Shown here: piece after piece, positions 15,877-27,306 of the stretch
Layout: every line of letters begins with the position of its first letter
Numbering within the stretch: position 1 is the first letter of the stretch
Source: an uncultured Rhodospirillales bacterium
Lineage (GTDB): Bacteria; Pseudomonadota; Alphaproteobacteria; Acetobacterales; Acetobacteraceae
DNA: 45,411 nt
Assembly: GCA_903924855.1 (NCBI GenBank)
Contig: CAIYCW010000065.1
Coordinates: 1-45,411 of the forward strand
Direction: 5' to 3'
Notes under the pieces: generated by a model
The model's input: the letters and a program-made list of their open reading frames with translations, nothing else
Told to the model about the DNA's origin: nothing
Databases searched by the model: none
Position numbers and translations under genes: made by a program

Positions 15877-16950
15877 ATGCGCGGCGAACGGATTTTGATG
15901 ATGCTGCTGCTGGGCGGGATCGCCATCGGCTGCACGCTGGTGCTCTACCCGTTCTTCTCGGCTATTCTGTGGGCGGCGATCCTCACCTACACCACCTGGC
16001 CACTGTTTCAGTGGACCCGTGCGCGGCTGCATCTGGGGCCGCAGGGGGCGGCGCTGGCGATGGTGGGCGGGATTGCGGTGCTGGTGGTGCTGCCGCTTGC
16101 GCTGTCGGTGCCGAGCAGCACGGCCGATGTGGCCCAGCTGCGCCAGGACATTCAGGCGGTGTTCGACGCGGGCCTGCCGGAGCCGCCAGCCTGGCTGGAT
16201 TCGATCCCACTGGTGGGGCCCACGATCGCGGACAAATGGGCGGGCTGGGCGGACGACATCAACAGCATGGTGACGTATTTCCACCCGTATTTCGGCCAGC
16301 TTGGCGAATTGCTGTTGTCTCTGCTGCTGGGTCTGGCCAATGGCGTGCTGCTGTTTCTGCTGGCCTTGCTGGTGGGGTTCTTCTTCTACGTCTCAGGCGA
16401 GCGTGTGGCGGGCATTGCCACCGCGCTGCTGCGCCGGATCGCGGGGGAGCAGGCGGACCGGCTGCTGAAGGTGACGGGGCTTACCATCCGCGGCGTGGTG
16501 TATGGCATTCTTGGCACCGCCATTGTGCAGGGACTGCTGACCGGGTTGGGATTGTGGGCGGCGGGTGTGCCGCGGCCGCTGCTGCTGGGGGTGATCGCCG
16601 GGGGGCTGTCCGTGCTGCCGATCGGGGCACCGGTGGTGTGGATTCCGGCGGGGCTGTGGCTGATGTCCAACGGCGCCACGCTGCGCGGGGCCTTGCTGCT
16701 GACCTATGGGCTGGTTGCGATCAGCGGCTCTGATTCGGTGATCCGCCCGTATTTCATCGCGCGCGGCGCCAAGCTGCCGTTTCTGCTGACCATGCTGGGC
16801 GTGCTGGGCGGGGCGCTGGCCTTCGGGTTGCTGGGCGTGTTCGTGGGGCCGGTTCTGCTGGGGGTGGGCTACACGCTGGTGATGGAATACGGCCAGACGC
16901 AGATCGGCCTGCAGGCGGTCGAGCCGGGCGGGAGCGATCTCACCGGCTGA
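15877..16950 (+). CDS. AI-2E family transporter (TqsA/PerM family)
   Basis: A 357-residue membrane protein with about eight spans and a soluble segment near residues 85-135. The family pattern is clear: LYPFFSAILWAAILTYTTWP at the N-terminus, FFFYVSGERVAGI, GVVYGILGTAIVQGLLTGLG, GLSVLPIGAPVVWIPAGLWL and IRPYFIARGAKLPFLLTMLG. Members export autoinducer-2 or act as Na+/H+ antiporters. The substrate cannot be told, and no lsr or luxS genes are present. The start ATG has GGAGG seven bases upstream. The gene is divergent from hyi. Confidence 0.85.
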   Translation: MRGERILMMLLLGGIAIGCTLVLYPFFSAILWAAILTYTTWPLFQWTRARLHLGPQGAALAMVGGIAVLVVLPLALSVPSSTADVAQLRQDIQAVFDAGLPEPPAWLDSIPLVGPTIADKWAGWADDINSMVTYFHPYFGQLGELLLSLLLGLANGVLLFLLALLVGFFFYVSGERVAGIATALLRRIAGEQADRLLKVTGLTIRGVVYGILGTAIVQGLLTGLGLWAAGVPRPLLLGVIAGGLSVLPIGAPVVWIPAGLWLMSNGATLRGALLLTYGLVAISGSDSVIRPYFIARGAKLPFLLTMLGVLGGALAFGLLGVFVGPVLLGVGYTLVMEYGQTQIGLQAVEPGGSDLTG

Positions 16951-17031
16951 GAGGCGAAATGTGGTGCGGGGCTTGCAAGGCCATTCACGTGAAGCAAGAC
17001 TGCCCGCTTCGCAGCACATGCCTGGAGTCCG

Positions 17032-18006
17032 ATGTTCGCCTTCATCCTCGCCCGTCTCCTGCAATCCGTCCCGGTGCTCCTGGCCGTGGCGTTCATCAGC
17101 TATGGCATGTTCGCCTTTGTGGGCGACCCGGTCACCGCCATGCTCGGCCAGGATTTCACGGCGGCCGAACGGCAGGCGATGATCCACCAGCTTGGGCTCG
17201 ATCAGCCATTCTACCTGCAATATCTGCATTTTCTGTGGAATGTGCTGCACGGGGATTTTGGCCTGTCCTATCGGCTGGCCCGTCCGGTCGGTGAGCTGAT
17301 CGCCGAGCGGCTGCCGGCGACGATGGAGCTGGCGGTGTCGGCCGCTGTGCTGTCCTTGCTGATCGGGGTGCCGCTTGGGGTGTTCACCGGCATCAACCGC
17401 AACTCCGCCCTGGCGCGCGGGTTGATGACGCTGTCGCTGATCGGCGTGTCGCTGCCGACCTTTCTGATCGGCATTCTGCTGATTTTGGTGTTCGCGGTGC
17501 TGCTGGGCTGGCTGCCGAGCTTCGGGCGCGGCGATGTGGTGCATTTTTCCCACTGGAGCACCGGGCTGCTGACCAGCAGCGGGCGGCGCGCGCTGATCCT
17601 GCCTGCGATCACGCTTGGCATGTTCCAGATGACGTTGATCCTGCGCCTGGTGCGCTCCGAGATGCTGGAGGTGATGCGCTCGGATCACATCAAGTTCGCC
17701 CGGGCGCGCGGCCTGTCCGAGCACGCGATCCATTTCCACCATGCGCTGTCCAACACGCTGATCCCGGTGATCACCATTGTGGGGCTGCAGCTGGGCATGC
17801 TGATCGCCTTCTCGATCGTGACGGAGACGGTGTTTCAGTGGCCGGGCATGGGGCTGTTGCTGGTGCAGTCCATCGGCGTTGCCGACATTCCGGTGATGTC
17901 GACCTATCTGCTGCTGATCGCGGTGGTGTTTGTGGTGATCAATCTGGTGGTCGATCTGTTGTATTTCGCCGTCGATCCGCGGCTGCGCAGCCAGGGGGGG
18001 CGCTAG
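17032..18006 (+). CDS. ABC transporter permease, DppB/OppB type
   Basis: A 324-residue inner-membrane permease with six spans. The N-terminus MFAFILARLLQSVPVLLAVA, the periplasmic region with LGLDQPFYLQYLHFLWNVLH, and the cytoplasmic EAA loop KFARARGLSEHAIHFHHALS identify the peptide/nickel type. A GGAG box precedes the ATG. It forms the transport channel with the next permease. The four ABC genes are packed with gaps or overlaps of only a few bases and form one operon. No substrate-binding protein gene precedes it: the 81 bases before it separate it only from the AI-2E gene. Confidence 0.9.
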   Translation: MFAFILARLLQSVPVLLAVAFISYGMFAFVGDPVTAMLGQDFTAAERQAMIHQLGLDQPFYLQYLHFLWNVLHGDFGLSYRLARPVGELIAERLPATMELAVSAAVLSLLIGVPLGVFTGINRNSALARGLMTLSLIGVSLPTFLIGILLILVFAVLLGWLPSFGRGDVVHFSHWSTGLLTSSGRRALILPAITLGMFQMTLILRLVRSEMLEVMRSDHIKFARARGLSEHAIHFHHALSNTLIPVITIVGLQLGMLIAFSIVTETVFQWPGMGLLLVQSIGVADIPVMSTYLLLIAVVFVVINLVVDLLYFAVDPRLRSQGGR

Positions 18007-18007
18007 C

Positions 18008-18913
18008 ATGCTCAGGCGCTTTCTTGACAGCGACTTCGCCTATGCGTTCCGCCGCTCCCCGGTTGCGGTGATCTCGACGCTGGTGGTGGTTGTGGTGGTG
18101 CTGGCAGCACTGCTGGCGCCGTATCTGGCGCCGCACAACCCGTTCGATCTCGCCAGCCTGGATCTGATGGACAGTCTGAAGCCGCCGGTGTTCTCGGCGG
18201 ATGGTGATAGCGCCTTCCCGCTCGGCACCGATGATCAGGGGCGCGATGTGCTGTCCACCATCATGTATGGCACGCGCATCAGCCTGGAGGTGGCGGTGCT
18301 GGCGATCGGGTTCTCGCTGGTGGTGGGTATCTCGATCGGTCTGCTGGCGGGCTATGCGGGCGGTGCGGTGGATGCGGTGCTGATGCGCATCGTGGATGTG
18401 CAGCTGACCTTTCCGGCCATTCTGATAGCACTTCTGGTGGATGGCGTGGTGCGGGCGCTGCTGCCGCGCGAGATGCAGGAGGCGCTTGAGATCGATGTGA
18501 TCGTGTTTGCCATCGGCATCAGCCGTTGGCCGCAATTCGCCCGCACCGTGCGCGGCTCCACGCTGATCGAGCGCGGGCGCGACTATGTGATGGCGGCGCG
18601 GGTGATCGGCATCTCATCGGCGCGGATCATGATCAGCCATATCCTGCCCAATGTGCTGGGCCCGGTGCTGGTGATCGCGACGCTCAATCTGGGGCTTGCG
18701 ATCCTGGATGAGGCGACGCTGAGCTTTCTTGGCGTGGGGCTGCCGCCGACCGAGCCGTCGCTTGGCACGCTGATCCGGATTGGTAACAACTTCCTGTTCT
18801 CCGGTGAGTGGTGGATCACCATCTTTCCGGGGCTGACGCTGGCGGCCATGGTGCTGTCGATCAATCTGCTGGGCGACTGGCTGCGCGATGCGCTGAATCC
18901 GAGGCTGCGCTGA
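18008..18913 (+). CDS. ABC transporter permease, DppC/OppC type
   Basis: A 301-residue partner permease. The N-terminal span is VAVISTLVVVVVVLAALLAP, and HNPFDLASLDLMD and PLGTDDQGRDVLSTIMYGTR follow, as is typical of DppC/OppC. The EAA loop is RGRDYVMAARVIGISSARIM. The C-terminal LGDWLRDALNPRLR is the family end. It starts one base after the stop of the DppB-type gene. Its TGA shares one base with the ATG of the first ATPase. Confidence 0.9.
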   Translation: MLRRFLDSDFAYAFRRSPVAVISTLVVVVVVLAALLAPYLAPHNPFDLASLDLMDSLKPPVFSADGDSAFPLGTDDQGRDVLSTIMYGTRISLEVAVLAIGFSLVVGISIGLLAGYAGGAVDAVLMRIVDVQLTFPAILIALLVDGVVRALLPREMQEALEIDVIVFAIGISRWPQFARTVRGSTLIERGRDYVMAARVIGISSARIMISHILPNVLGPVLVIATLNLGLAILDEATLSFLGVGLPPTEPSLGTLIRIGNNFLFSGEWWITIFPGLTLAAMVLSINLLGDWLRDALNPRLR

Positions 18914-19877
18914 TGGCCCTGCTTGATGTCATCGACCTTGTGGTCGAATTCCCCACCCGCCGCGGCACGCTGCGCGCGCTGGATGGGATTTCCTTCTCCA
19001 TCGAGCCGGGTGAGATCCTGGGTGTGGTGGGTGAATCGGGCGCCGGCAAATCGCTCACCGGGTCTGCGATCATCGGCCTGCTGGAGCCGCCGGGGCGGGT
19101 TGCCTCCGGGCAGATCCAGTTCGAGGGCAGCCGCATTGACCGGCTGAGCCCGGCGCAGATGCGCCCGATCCGCGGGCGGCAGATCGGTGCCATCTTCCAG
19201 GACCCGCTGACCACGCTTGATCCGCTGATGTCGGTGGGGCGGCAGCTGGTGGAGACGATGCAGACGCATCTGAAACTGTCGGACCGCGACGCCCGTGCCC
19301 GCGCCGTGCAATGGCTGGAGGAGGTCGGCATTCCGGCGGCGGCGGAGCGGGTGGAGGCCTATCCGCATCAATTCTCCGGCGGCATGCGCCAGCGCGTGGT
19401 GATCGCCCTCGCGCTGTGCGCCGAGCCGAAGCTGGTGATCGCCGATGAGCCGACGACGGCGCTGGATGTGTCGATCCAGTCGCAGATCATCTCGCTGCTC
19501 AAGCGGCTGACCGAGAGCCATGGCACATCGGTGATGCTGGTCACCCATGACATGGGGGTGATCGCCGAGACCTGTGACCGGGTGGCGGTGATGTATGCCG
19601 GGCGGATCGCCGAGATCGGGCCGGTGGCGGATGTGGTGCGCACGCCGAGCCACCCCTACACCGAAGGGCTGATGGGCTCGATCCCTTCGCTGGAGGCGCG
19701 GGTGGAGCGGTTGCGCCAGATTGACGGCGCCATGCCGCGGCTGGGCGCCATCCCGCAGGGCTGCGCGTTCAACCCGCGTTGCGGGCGCACCATCGCGCGC
19801 TGCTTCACCCACAGGCCGGATCTGATGCCGGCGGGTGCGACCCAGGCGGCGTGCTGGTTGGTTGGCGGAGGCGCGGC

Positions 19878-19881
<4 letters not shown>
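18913..19881 (+). CDS. ABC transporter ATP-binding protein, DppD/OppD type
   Basis: A 322-residue ATPase. Walker A is GESGAGKSLTG, the signature QFSGGMRQRVVIALAL, Walker B LVIADEPTTALDVS, and the H-loop VTHDMGVIAET. The C-terminal oligopeptide-transporter domain contains GCAFNPRC and two more Cys (ARC, AACW), the four-Cys arrangement known in DppD. It powers the two permeases together with the next ATPase. The start is ATG at 18913, overlapping the previous stop. Confidence 0.92.
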
Positions 19882-20876
<995 letters not shown>

Positions 20877-20891
20877 GGGGAGAGGAAGAAT

Positions 20892-20928
20892 CTTCTTTTT
20901 GTGAACAAAAAGAAGCAAAAAAACTTTT
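20892..20928. terminator. T-rich bidirectional terminator element, copy 2
   Basis: This is the exact reverse complement of the 37 bases at 14018-14054. The dyad CTTCTTTTTG-TGAA-CAAAAAGAAG is followed by CAAAAAAACTTTT. It fills the 55-base gap between the convergent dppF-type and DUF2272 genes. Confidence 0.75.
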
Positions 20929-20931
20929 CTC

Positions 20932-21741
20932 TTAGGCCCGGTAATCCACCGCTATGACCACCATCCATGGGGTGCGGGGATCCAGGCTGGTGCCGTCCGG
21001 GGTTGCGATCCGGCCTGTGGCGTCGTGGGGCACGTGTTTCAGGGTGACGGTGTCGTCCACATTGCCGCCGATCACCGCCCAGCCCTGGTCGGTGTCCTCC
21101 ACCACGATGTCGCAATGCGCGGTGTAGCTGCCGGCGGGCAGGTCCTGGAAGGCGAGAAGGCGGGCGGTGCCGCGGCCGGTGCAGATCAGATCGCCGGGTT
21201 GCGGCACGCTCTGCGCCGGGTCCAGCGCGCGCACCGCCCAGCCGCTGGTGCGGCCCTCGCTCATTTGCGCTGCGATGTCGATATAGGTGTGGTGCGCCGG
21301 CGAATAGGGGAACAGCCCGCCTGCGCCCGCGATGCGCATCACATAGCTGATGAAGGCGGCTGACCAGGCGTAATCGCCGTCGCGCGCGGGTGGGAACACC
21401 TTGCCCTGCGCATCGTGCTTGCCGGTCCAGGCGCGGGCGGGGTCGCCGGCATTGATGCCAAGCCACCAATATTCGCCCACGCGCTGCCACAGCCCGGGCT
21501 GACGTTCCGGCTTGGCCTCGCCGAGATCGGGGTGGGTGCCGGGCGGATCGTCATCCACCTGTTGGCCGAACAGCCGCCATTCGCGCTGGGCGATGGCGAT
21601 GGCATCGGTGCGGGAGAACAGCTGGTAGGGCTGCCTTGCAAAGGGCGGCACATCGGCGTCGAAGGCGGGTGTCTGGGCGCGCTGGGGCGCGCAGGCGGCA
21701 AGCGTGCCGCAGAGCAGCAGCCCCGCCAGGCCCGCGCGCAT
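20932..21741 (-). CDS. DUF2272 domain lipoprotein
   Basis: A 269-residue protein with an N-terminal lipobox-like signal (MRAGLAGLLLCGTLAACAPQ, Cys17 as probable lipidation site), so it should be an envelope lipoprotein. The DUF2272 region includes EWRLFGQQV, GEYWWLGIN, YAWSAAFISYVMRIAG, HHTYIDIAAQ, LICTGRG and CDIVVEDTDQGWAVIGGNVD. Conserved Cys and His residues suggest an NlpC/P60- or CHAP-like peptidase fold, but no activity is established. ATG 21741 lies one base past the stop of mtnA, so the two are probably cotranscribed. Confidence 0.78.
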   Translation of the reverse strand: MRAGLAGLLLCGTLAACAPQRAQTPAFDADVPPFARQPYQLFSRTDAIAIAQREWRLFGQQVDDDPPGTHPDLGEAKPERQPGLWQRVGEYWWLGINAGDPARAWTGKHDAQGKVFPPARDGDYAWSAAFISYVMRIAGAGGLFPYSPAHHTYIDIAAQMSEGRTSGWAVRALDPAQSVPQPGDLICTGRGTARLLAFQDLPAGSYTAHCDIVVEDTDQGWAVIGGNVDDTVTLKHVPHDATGRIATPDGTSLDPRTPWMVVIAVDYRA

Positions 21742-21742
21742 C

Positions 21743-22840
<1,098 letters not shown>

Positions 22841-22866
22841 GGTGTCGTTTCCTCAGAGTTGCTGCG

Positions 22867-23385
22867 TCAGATGCGCTGATGCAGCACGCAGACCAGGGTG
22901 AAGAGCCGCCGCGCGGTCTCGAAATCGATGTCGACCTTGCCGGCCAGCCGCTCGGTCATCAAGGCGGCACCCTCGTTGTGCAGGCCGCGCCTGCCCATGT
23001 CGATCGCCTGGATGCGCGCCTCGCGGCCTTCCTCGACCGCCTTGATGTGGCTTTCCACCAGCATCTGGTAGTCCTTGATCAGGCCGCGGAACGGTCCGAG
23101 CGCCAGGGCGATGGTGCGGATCGAGCCGGCCTGCGGGTCGGCGTGGCTTGCGATGTCGAACACCAGCCGGCCTTCATGGATGGACAAGGTCAGGCTGTAC
23201 GGGCCATCCGCCACGCCGGTTGGGACGAAATGGTTTTCCGCCTGCAGATCGGCCACGGCCTGTGCCCGGTCCGCCTCCAGGATCGGCGACAGCCGGGTCA
23301 GCGCCTCTCCCACCAGGGCGACATGGGCCAGGCGTGCGGCCTGGTTGGTGGCTTTTTGTCCAGCAAGATGGGTGGTCTCAGGCAT
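22867..23385 (-). CDS. UPF0262 family protein
   Basis: A 172-residue soluble protein of unknown function. The UPF0262 signature is AIDMGRRGLHNEGA with TARRLFTLVCVLHQRI at the C-terminus; HFVPTGVADGPYSLTLSIHE in the middle is also typical. The family is largely restricted to alphaproteobacteria. Its start overlaps the end of the DUF983 gene by 8 bases, which implies coupled translation, and mtnA follows 26 bases downstream. Confidence 0.85.
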   Translation of the reverse strand: MPETTHLAGQKATNQAARLAHVALVGEALTRLSPILEADRAQAVADLQAENHFVPTGVADGPYSLTLSIHEGRLVFDIASHADPQAGSIRTIALALGPFRGLIKDYQMLVESHIKAVEEGREARIQAIDMGRRGLHNEGAALMTERLAGKVDIDFETARRLFTLVCVLHQRI

Positions 23386-23818
23386 CCGGCCCCGCCTTGG
23401 ACAGACCCAGGCGCAGCATCAGCCCGACTGTCGCGCCCTTGATCGGGCGCAGCAGGGCCAGGGCCAGGATGGCCGTCACCGGCAGCCAGATTGCGGCCTG
23501 CACCAGGTCGGAGGGTTCATAGGCGCGGTCGAGCAGGAACATGCCCGGCACCACGATGTGGCCGACGACGAAGATGGTGAAATAGGGTGGCGCGTCATCG
23601 GCCCGGATGCTGCCAAGCGGGGCGTTGCAGTCGGCACAGCTGTCCGCCACGCGCAGATAGCCGTTGAACAGCCTGGTCTTGCCGCAGGCCGGGCATTTGC
23701 AGGAGAGCCCGCGCAGCAGGGCGGGCAGCAGCTCCGGCAGGGGCCAGGCTGGTTTCAGTGGCGCACGGTTGGGCTGCCAGACGATGGTCGGCGATGCGAG
23801 GGGGGGCACCAGATCCAT
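23378..23818 (-). CDS. DUF983 family membrane protein with zinc-ribbon-like Cys pairs
   Basis: A 146-residue protein. A Cys-rich segment (CKCPACG at residues 40-46, then SCADCNAPLG with Cys61 and Cys64) suggests metal binding. It is followed by RADDAPPYFTIFVVGHIVVP and two predicted membrane segments. The family is common in alphaproteobacteria, and its role is unknown. It is the first gene of the DUF983-UPF0262-mtnA-DUF2272 run on the minus strand. The 167 bases before it (23819-23985) separate it from the end of the N-carbamoylase gene and show no clear promoter. Confidence 0.83.
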   Translation of the reverse strand: MDLVPPLASPTIVWQPNRAPLKPAWPLPELLPALLRGLSCKCPACGKTRLFNGYLRVADSCADCNAPLGSIRADDAPPYFTIFVVGHIVVPGMFLLDRAYEPSDLVQAAIWLPVTAILALALLRPIKGATVGLMLRLGLSKAGPDA

Positions 23819-23985
23819 GGCTCAAGCCTTTCAGGTGATCCGTGCGCCAGCCGCGCGGGCGGTGATCACGGACACATATAGTCTGCCCAGTCTATCCGGT
23901 GCAGTGCAACATGAGGTGCGCGCGATGGCTCTGTCCCGTGCGAGATTAGCGCATGGCCGCGCGCAGGGGCAGGGGGCCGCGCGGA

Positions 23986-25038
23986 TCAGTCGGCCGCCTG
24001 CACCTTGTCCTGATCGTCAGCACGGGTGAGCACGGGCTGTGCCTGTTGATCGGCCTGCTTCGACCAGACCGGCGGCTCCACGGCGCCCACCTGTGCGGTG
24101 ATGCGGCCATAGGTTTCGGGCCTGCGATGCGCGTCGAAATCGAACACGGTGGAGCGGCCGAACTGCACCTGCTCCAGATTGCAGTCCGCCGTGATCAGCT
24201 CGTCCTCGCAGCTTGTGGCCTGGGCGATGATCTCGCCTTGCGGGTTGACGATGATCGAGGCGCCGATCATCTCGCAGCCATCCTCCACGCCCGCCTTGGC
24301 GGTGGCAACGGCGAAGGTGGCGTTCTGATAGGCGCCGGACTGGATGGACATGTGGCTGTGCTGCACGCGCAGATGCACCGCCTCATAGCCGCGGTTGGAG
24401 GTGTTCATCGCGGGCGTGTTGTAGCCCAGCATCACCAGCTCCACGCCCTGCAGCCCCAGCACGCGCCAGGCTTCCGGCCAGCGCCGGTCGTTGCAGATCA
24501 TCATGCCCATGTTGATGCCGTTGAGCCCGCCCATCGGCGCGCGGATCACCGGAAAGCCGAGATTGCCGACCTCGAAATAGCGCTTCTCCAGATGCTGCAC
24601 ACAGCGCCGCTCGTCATATTCGGCGTGACCGGGCAGGTGCACCTTGCGGTATTTCAGCACGATCTCGCCCTGGCCGTTCACCAATATGGCGGTGTTGAAG
24701 CGCCGCGTGCGCACCACGCCGGTCTCGTCCGCCACCTGGCACAGCTCGGCATAGCCGAGGTGAAAGCCGATGCCGTATTTGCGGGCGGCATCGAACAAAG
24801 GCTGTGTCTCGGGCGAGGGCATCGCGGCCTCGAACCAGGGATCGGCCTCGGCCACGTCCTCGCGGTAATGGCGGGGGAAGAAGGTGGTCAGCGCCAGTTC
24901 GGGAAACACCACCAGCTCCACGCCGCGCAGCCTCGCGCGTTCCAGCAGGCGCAGCATGCGGGCGACGGCATGGGCGCGGGTGTCCTTCAGTTGCAGCGGT
25001 CCCATCTGGGCGGCGGCGACGGTGATGATGCGCGGCAT
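23986..25038 (-). CDS. N-carbamoyl-D-amino-acid amidohydrolase (nitrilase superfamily)
   Basis: A 350-residue C-N hydrolase. The Glu-Lys-Cys triad is visible as Glu47 in VVFPELAL, Lys132 in KYRKVHLPG and Cys182 in GMMICNDRRWPEAWRVLG. Two His-rich loops of N-carbamoyl-D-amino-acid hydrolases, HAEYDERRCVQHLEKRYFEV and RVQHSHMSIQSGAYQNATF, support this subfamily over simple nitrilases. It would cleave N-carbamoyl-amino acids to amino acid, CO2 and ammonia. Family members usually sit with hydantoinase or hydantoin transport genes, which are absent here. The N-terminus MPRIITVAAAQ is chosen because beta strand 1 begins immediately. Confidence 0.88.
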   Translation of the reverse strand: MPRIITVAAAQMGPLQLKDTRAHAVARMLRLLERARLRGVELVVFPELALTTFFPRHYREDVAEADPWFEAAMPSPETQPLFDAARKYGIGFHLGYAELCQVADETGVVRTRRFNTAILVNGQGEIVLKYRKVHLPGHAEYDERRCVQHLEKRYFEVGNLGFPVIRAPMGGLNGINMGMMICNDRRWPEAWRVLGLQGVELVMLGYNTPAMNTSNRGYEAVHLRVQHSHMSIQSGAYQNATFAVATAKAGVEDGCEMIGASIIVNPQGEIIAQATSCEDELITADCNLEQVQFGRSTVFDFDAHRRPETYGRITAQVGAVEPPVWSKQADQQAQPVLTRADDQDKVQAAD

Positions 25039-25257
25039 GGTCCTGTCTTGCGGTCGTTTCTGCCCGAATTGAGCCTTGCCATGGCCGATATTGCAATGGG
25101 CGTGCATGCGAGGCGGGAAGTGGCCTGGCCGGATGCCAAGATTTCACTTTCGTCGCAGTTGCAATCTGATACATGCCAGTGCGCAACATTTCGCTTCTGC
25201 GCCATGGCCTGGATGATCATCCGGCCTTGCGTGGCGTGTGCCGGAACAAGAGGTCGC

Positions 25258-27306
25258 GTGTCTCAGCAACAGCATGTCAGCAGCGAATATCGGCCGGACA
25301 TTGACGGGCTCCGCGCGGTGGCGGTGTCGTTGGTGGTGCTGTTTCACGCAAGCCCGCGCCTGATGCAGGGAGGCTTCGTCGGTGTGGACGTGTTTTTCGT
25401 CATCTCCGGCTATCTGATCACCGGCATTCTGCGCCGGGAGATGGGGGAGCGGCATTTCAGCGTGCGGGGCTTTTATGCAAGACGCATCCGCAGGCTGGCG
25501 CCCGCCCTGGCCCTTGTGTTGGCGGCGACGTTGCTGGCCGGATTTTTGTGGCTGATCCCCGCCCAGTTGCTGCTGGTGGGCAAGTTCACCTGGGGCGGTG
25601 TGTTGTTCTGGGACAACATGCTGGCGGCGCGGGATTCCGGCTATTTCGGGCATGCCGCCGTGGAGAACCCGCTGCTGCATCTGTGGTCGCTGGGGGTGGA
25701 GGAGCAGTTCTATCTGGTCTGGCCGATCCTGCTGATGGTGGCATTGCGATCGGGCCGGGCTGGCATTGCTGTGTGTTTTGCGCTGGCCCTGGCCAGTCTG
25801 GCGGCTTCCATTGTGGTGCAGGGGCAGTCCTGGGGCTTCTATGCGCCCATGCTGCGGTTCTGGGAGCTGGCAGCGGGGGCCGCCCTGGTGTTGGCGCCGG
25901 ATCTGATGCCGGCCTTGCCCGCAGGACCGGCGCTTTCATGTCCGGCTGGCATCCGGCTGCGGGCGCGTGACATTGCGGGGGTGGCCGGGCTGTGCCTGAT
26001 CGTCTTTGCCGCAACCCGGCTGCACGCCAGCGATCGCTATCCCGGATGGCGGGCCTTGCTGCCTGTCGGTGGCGCTGTTCTGGTGATAGCCGCGGGCGCT
26101 GGCGCGATCGCCAACCGGTGGGTTTTGGCGCACAGGCTGCCGGTGTGGCTTGGGCGGATCAGCTTTCCGCTCTATCTCTGGCATTGGCCGCTGCTGGTGA
26201 GTGCCAATCTGGTGACCGGGGAATGGCCTTCGCCTGGTTTTGCCTTGGCGCTGGTTGGCCTGTCTGTGGTGTTGGCGGCACTCACCTTCCATGGCGTTGA
26301 ACGGCCGATGCGGCGGCTGGCCGACTGGCGGCCGCGTCCGGTGATTGCAGGGCTGGTCTGTGCGATGCTGGTGCTGGCCCTGGCCGGGCGGTGGGTGGAG
26401 CAGGGCGGCGGGCTGCCGGGCCGCTATCCGCCGCAGCTGCAATGGCTGGCGCAGATCGCCAACCCCTATCAGGAATTCGACTATCCCGGTGTTGTGCGCG
26501 GCCCGCTCTGCTTTGAGCAATCGCCGATGCATCTGGTGCAGACCGCGCCCAATTCCTGCGTGGAGCAGCGCGGCCACACCATGGTGCTGCTGGGGGACAG
26601 TTTTGCCGCCACCTTGTATCACGGGCTGCATGCGGCCACGGCCGATCTGGATCTGGGCATCGCTCAGCTCACCGCGGGCAATGCGCCGCCGTTTCTGGTG
26701 CCGGGGCGGCGCATTGGCGAGGATCGGGACCTGGAGGCGTTCAACCGGGAACGCCTGCAGGCGATCGGCGCGCTGCAGCCGGATATCGTGCTGCTGCATT
26801 GGCTGATCACGGCGCTGAACACCGATGCCGAGCCCGCCACCCAGATTGCCCGGGTGCGGGAATTCGCCGAGCAGGTGCGGGCGGTGTCGCCCGGAACATC
26901 GGTGGTGGTGCTGGGACCCGGGCCGTTGTGGAAGGGGTCTCTGCTGGCCAATCTGCTGCGCCACGGGATGGGGCCGTTTGCCAGCTCCGGCCTGGCGGGG
27001 CGGATGAGCACCGGGCTGGAGGACAGTTCGGCCCGCTATGATGCGGCCTTCGCCGCCGGATTTCCGCCGCTTGGGATCGGCTATATCTCGGCCCTGGCGG
27101 AGATGTGCAACGCGCAGGGCTGTGTGGCCTGGGTGGGGCCGGGCGAGCGCGATATCGCCAATCTTGATTCCGGGCATCTGACCTATGCCGGCTCGCGCTA
27201 TCTGGGCGAGCGCATCGCACCGCATCTACGCGCCCTGCTGCAGGAGCGCGCGCGGGGCGGGCAGAAGGCGGAGCTGGTCAGCCAAACACCGACAGCAACT
27301 CCCTGA
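25258..27306 (+). CDS. OafA/YrhL-type acyltransferase with C-terminal SGNH domain
   Basis: A membrane O-acyltransferase of about 682 residues. The acyltransferase-3 domain (residues about 10-370) begins YRPDIDGLRAVAVSLVVLFH and has GGFVGVDVFFVISGYLITG, RRIRRLAPAL and HLWSLGVEEQFYLVWP, with about ten membrane spans. The periplasmic SGNH domain has VLLGDSFAATLYHGLH (Ser nucleophile) and DSGHLTYAGSRYLG (Asp-His). Such proteins acetylate lipopolysaccharide, peptidoglycan or exopolysaccharide. The GTG at 25258 follows AGAGG and is preferred over ATG 25204, whose extra residues are atypical. The last 29 bases overlap the end of otnC on the other strand. Confidence 0.87.
   Translation: MSQQQHVSSEYRPDIDGLRAVAVSLVVLFHASPRLMQGGFVGVDVFFVISGYLITGILRREMGERHFSVRGFYARRIRRLAPALALVLAATLLAGFLWLIPAQLLLVGKFTWGGVLFWDNMLAARDSGYFGHAAVENPLLHLWSLGVEEQFYLVWPILLMVALRSGRAGIAVCFALALASLAASIVVQGQSWGFYAPMLRFWELAAGAALVLAPDLMPALPAGPALSCPAGIRLRARDIAGVAGLCLIVFAATRLHASDRYPGWRALLPVGGAVLVIAAGAGAIANRWVLAHRLPVWLGRISFPLYLWHWPLLVSANLVTGEWPSPGFALALVGLSVVLAALTFHGVERPMRRLADWRPRPVIAGLVCAMLVLALAGRWVEQGGGLPGRYPPQLQWLAQIANPYQEFDYPGVVRGPLCFEQSPMHLVQTAPNSCVEQRGHTMVLLGDSFAATLYHGLHAATADLDLGIAQLTAGNAPPFLVPGRRIGEDRDLEAFNRERLQAIGALQPDIVLLHWLITALNTDAEPATQIARVREFAEQVRAVSPGTSVVVLGPGPLWKGSLLANLLRHGMGPFASSGLAGRMSTGLEDSSARYDAAFAAGFPPLGIGYISALAEMCNAQGCVAWVGPGERDIANLDSGHLTYAGSRYLGERIAPHLRALLQERARGGQKAELVSQTPTATP

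Noticed and set aside
23953-25257. Upstream in-frame extension of the acyltransferase by about 435 codons
   Set aside because: It runs antisense to the well-supported N-carbamoylase and has shadow composition; the acyltransferase domain begins only after 25258.
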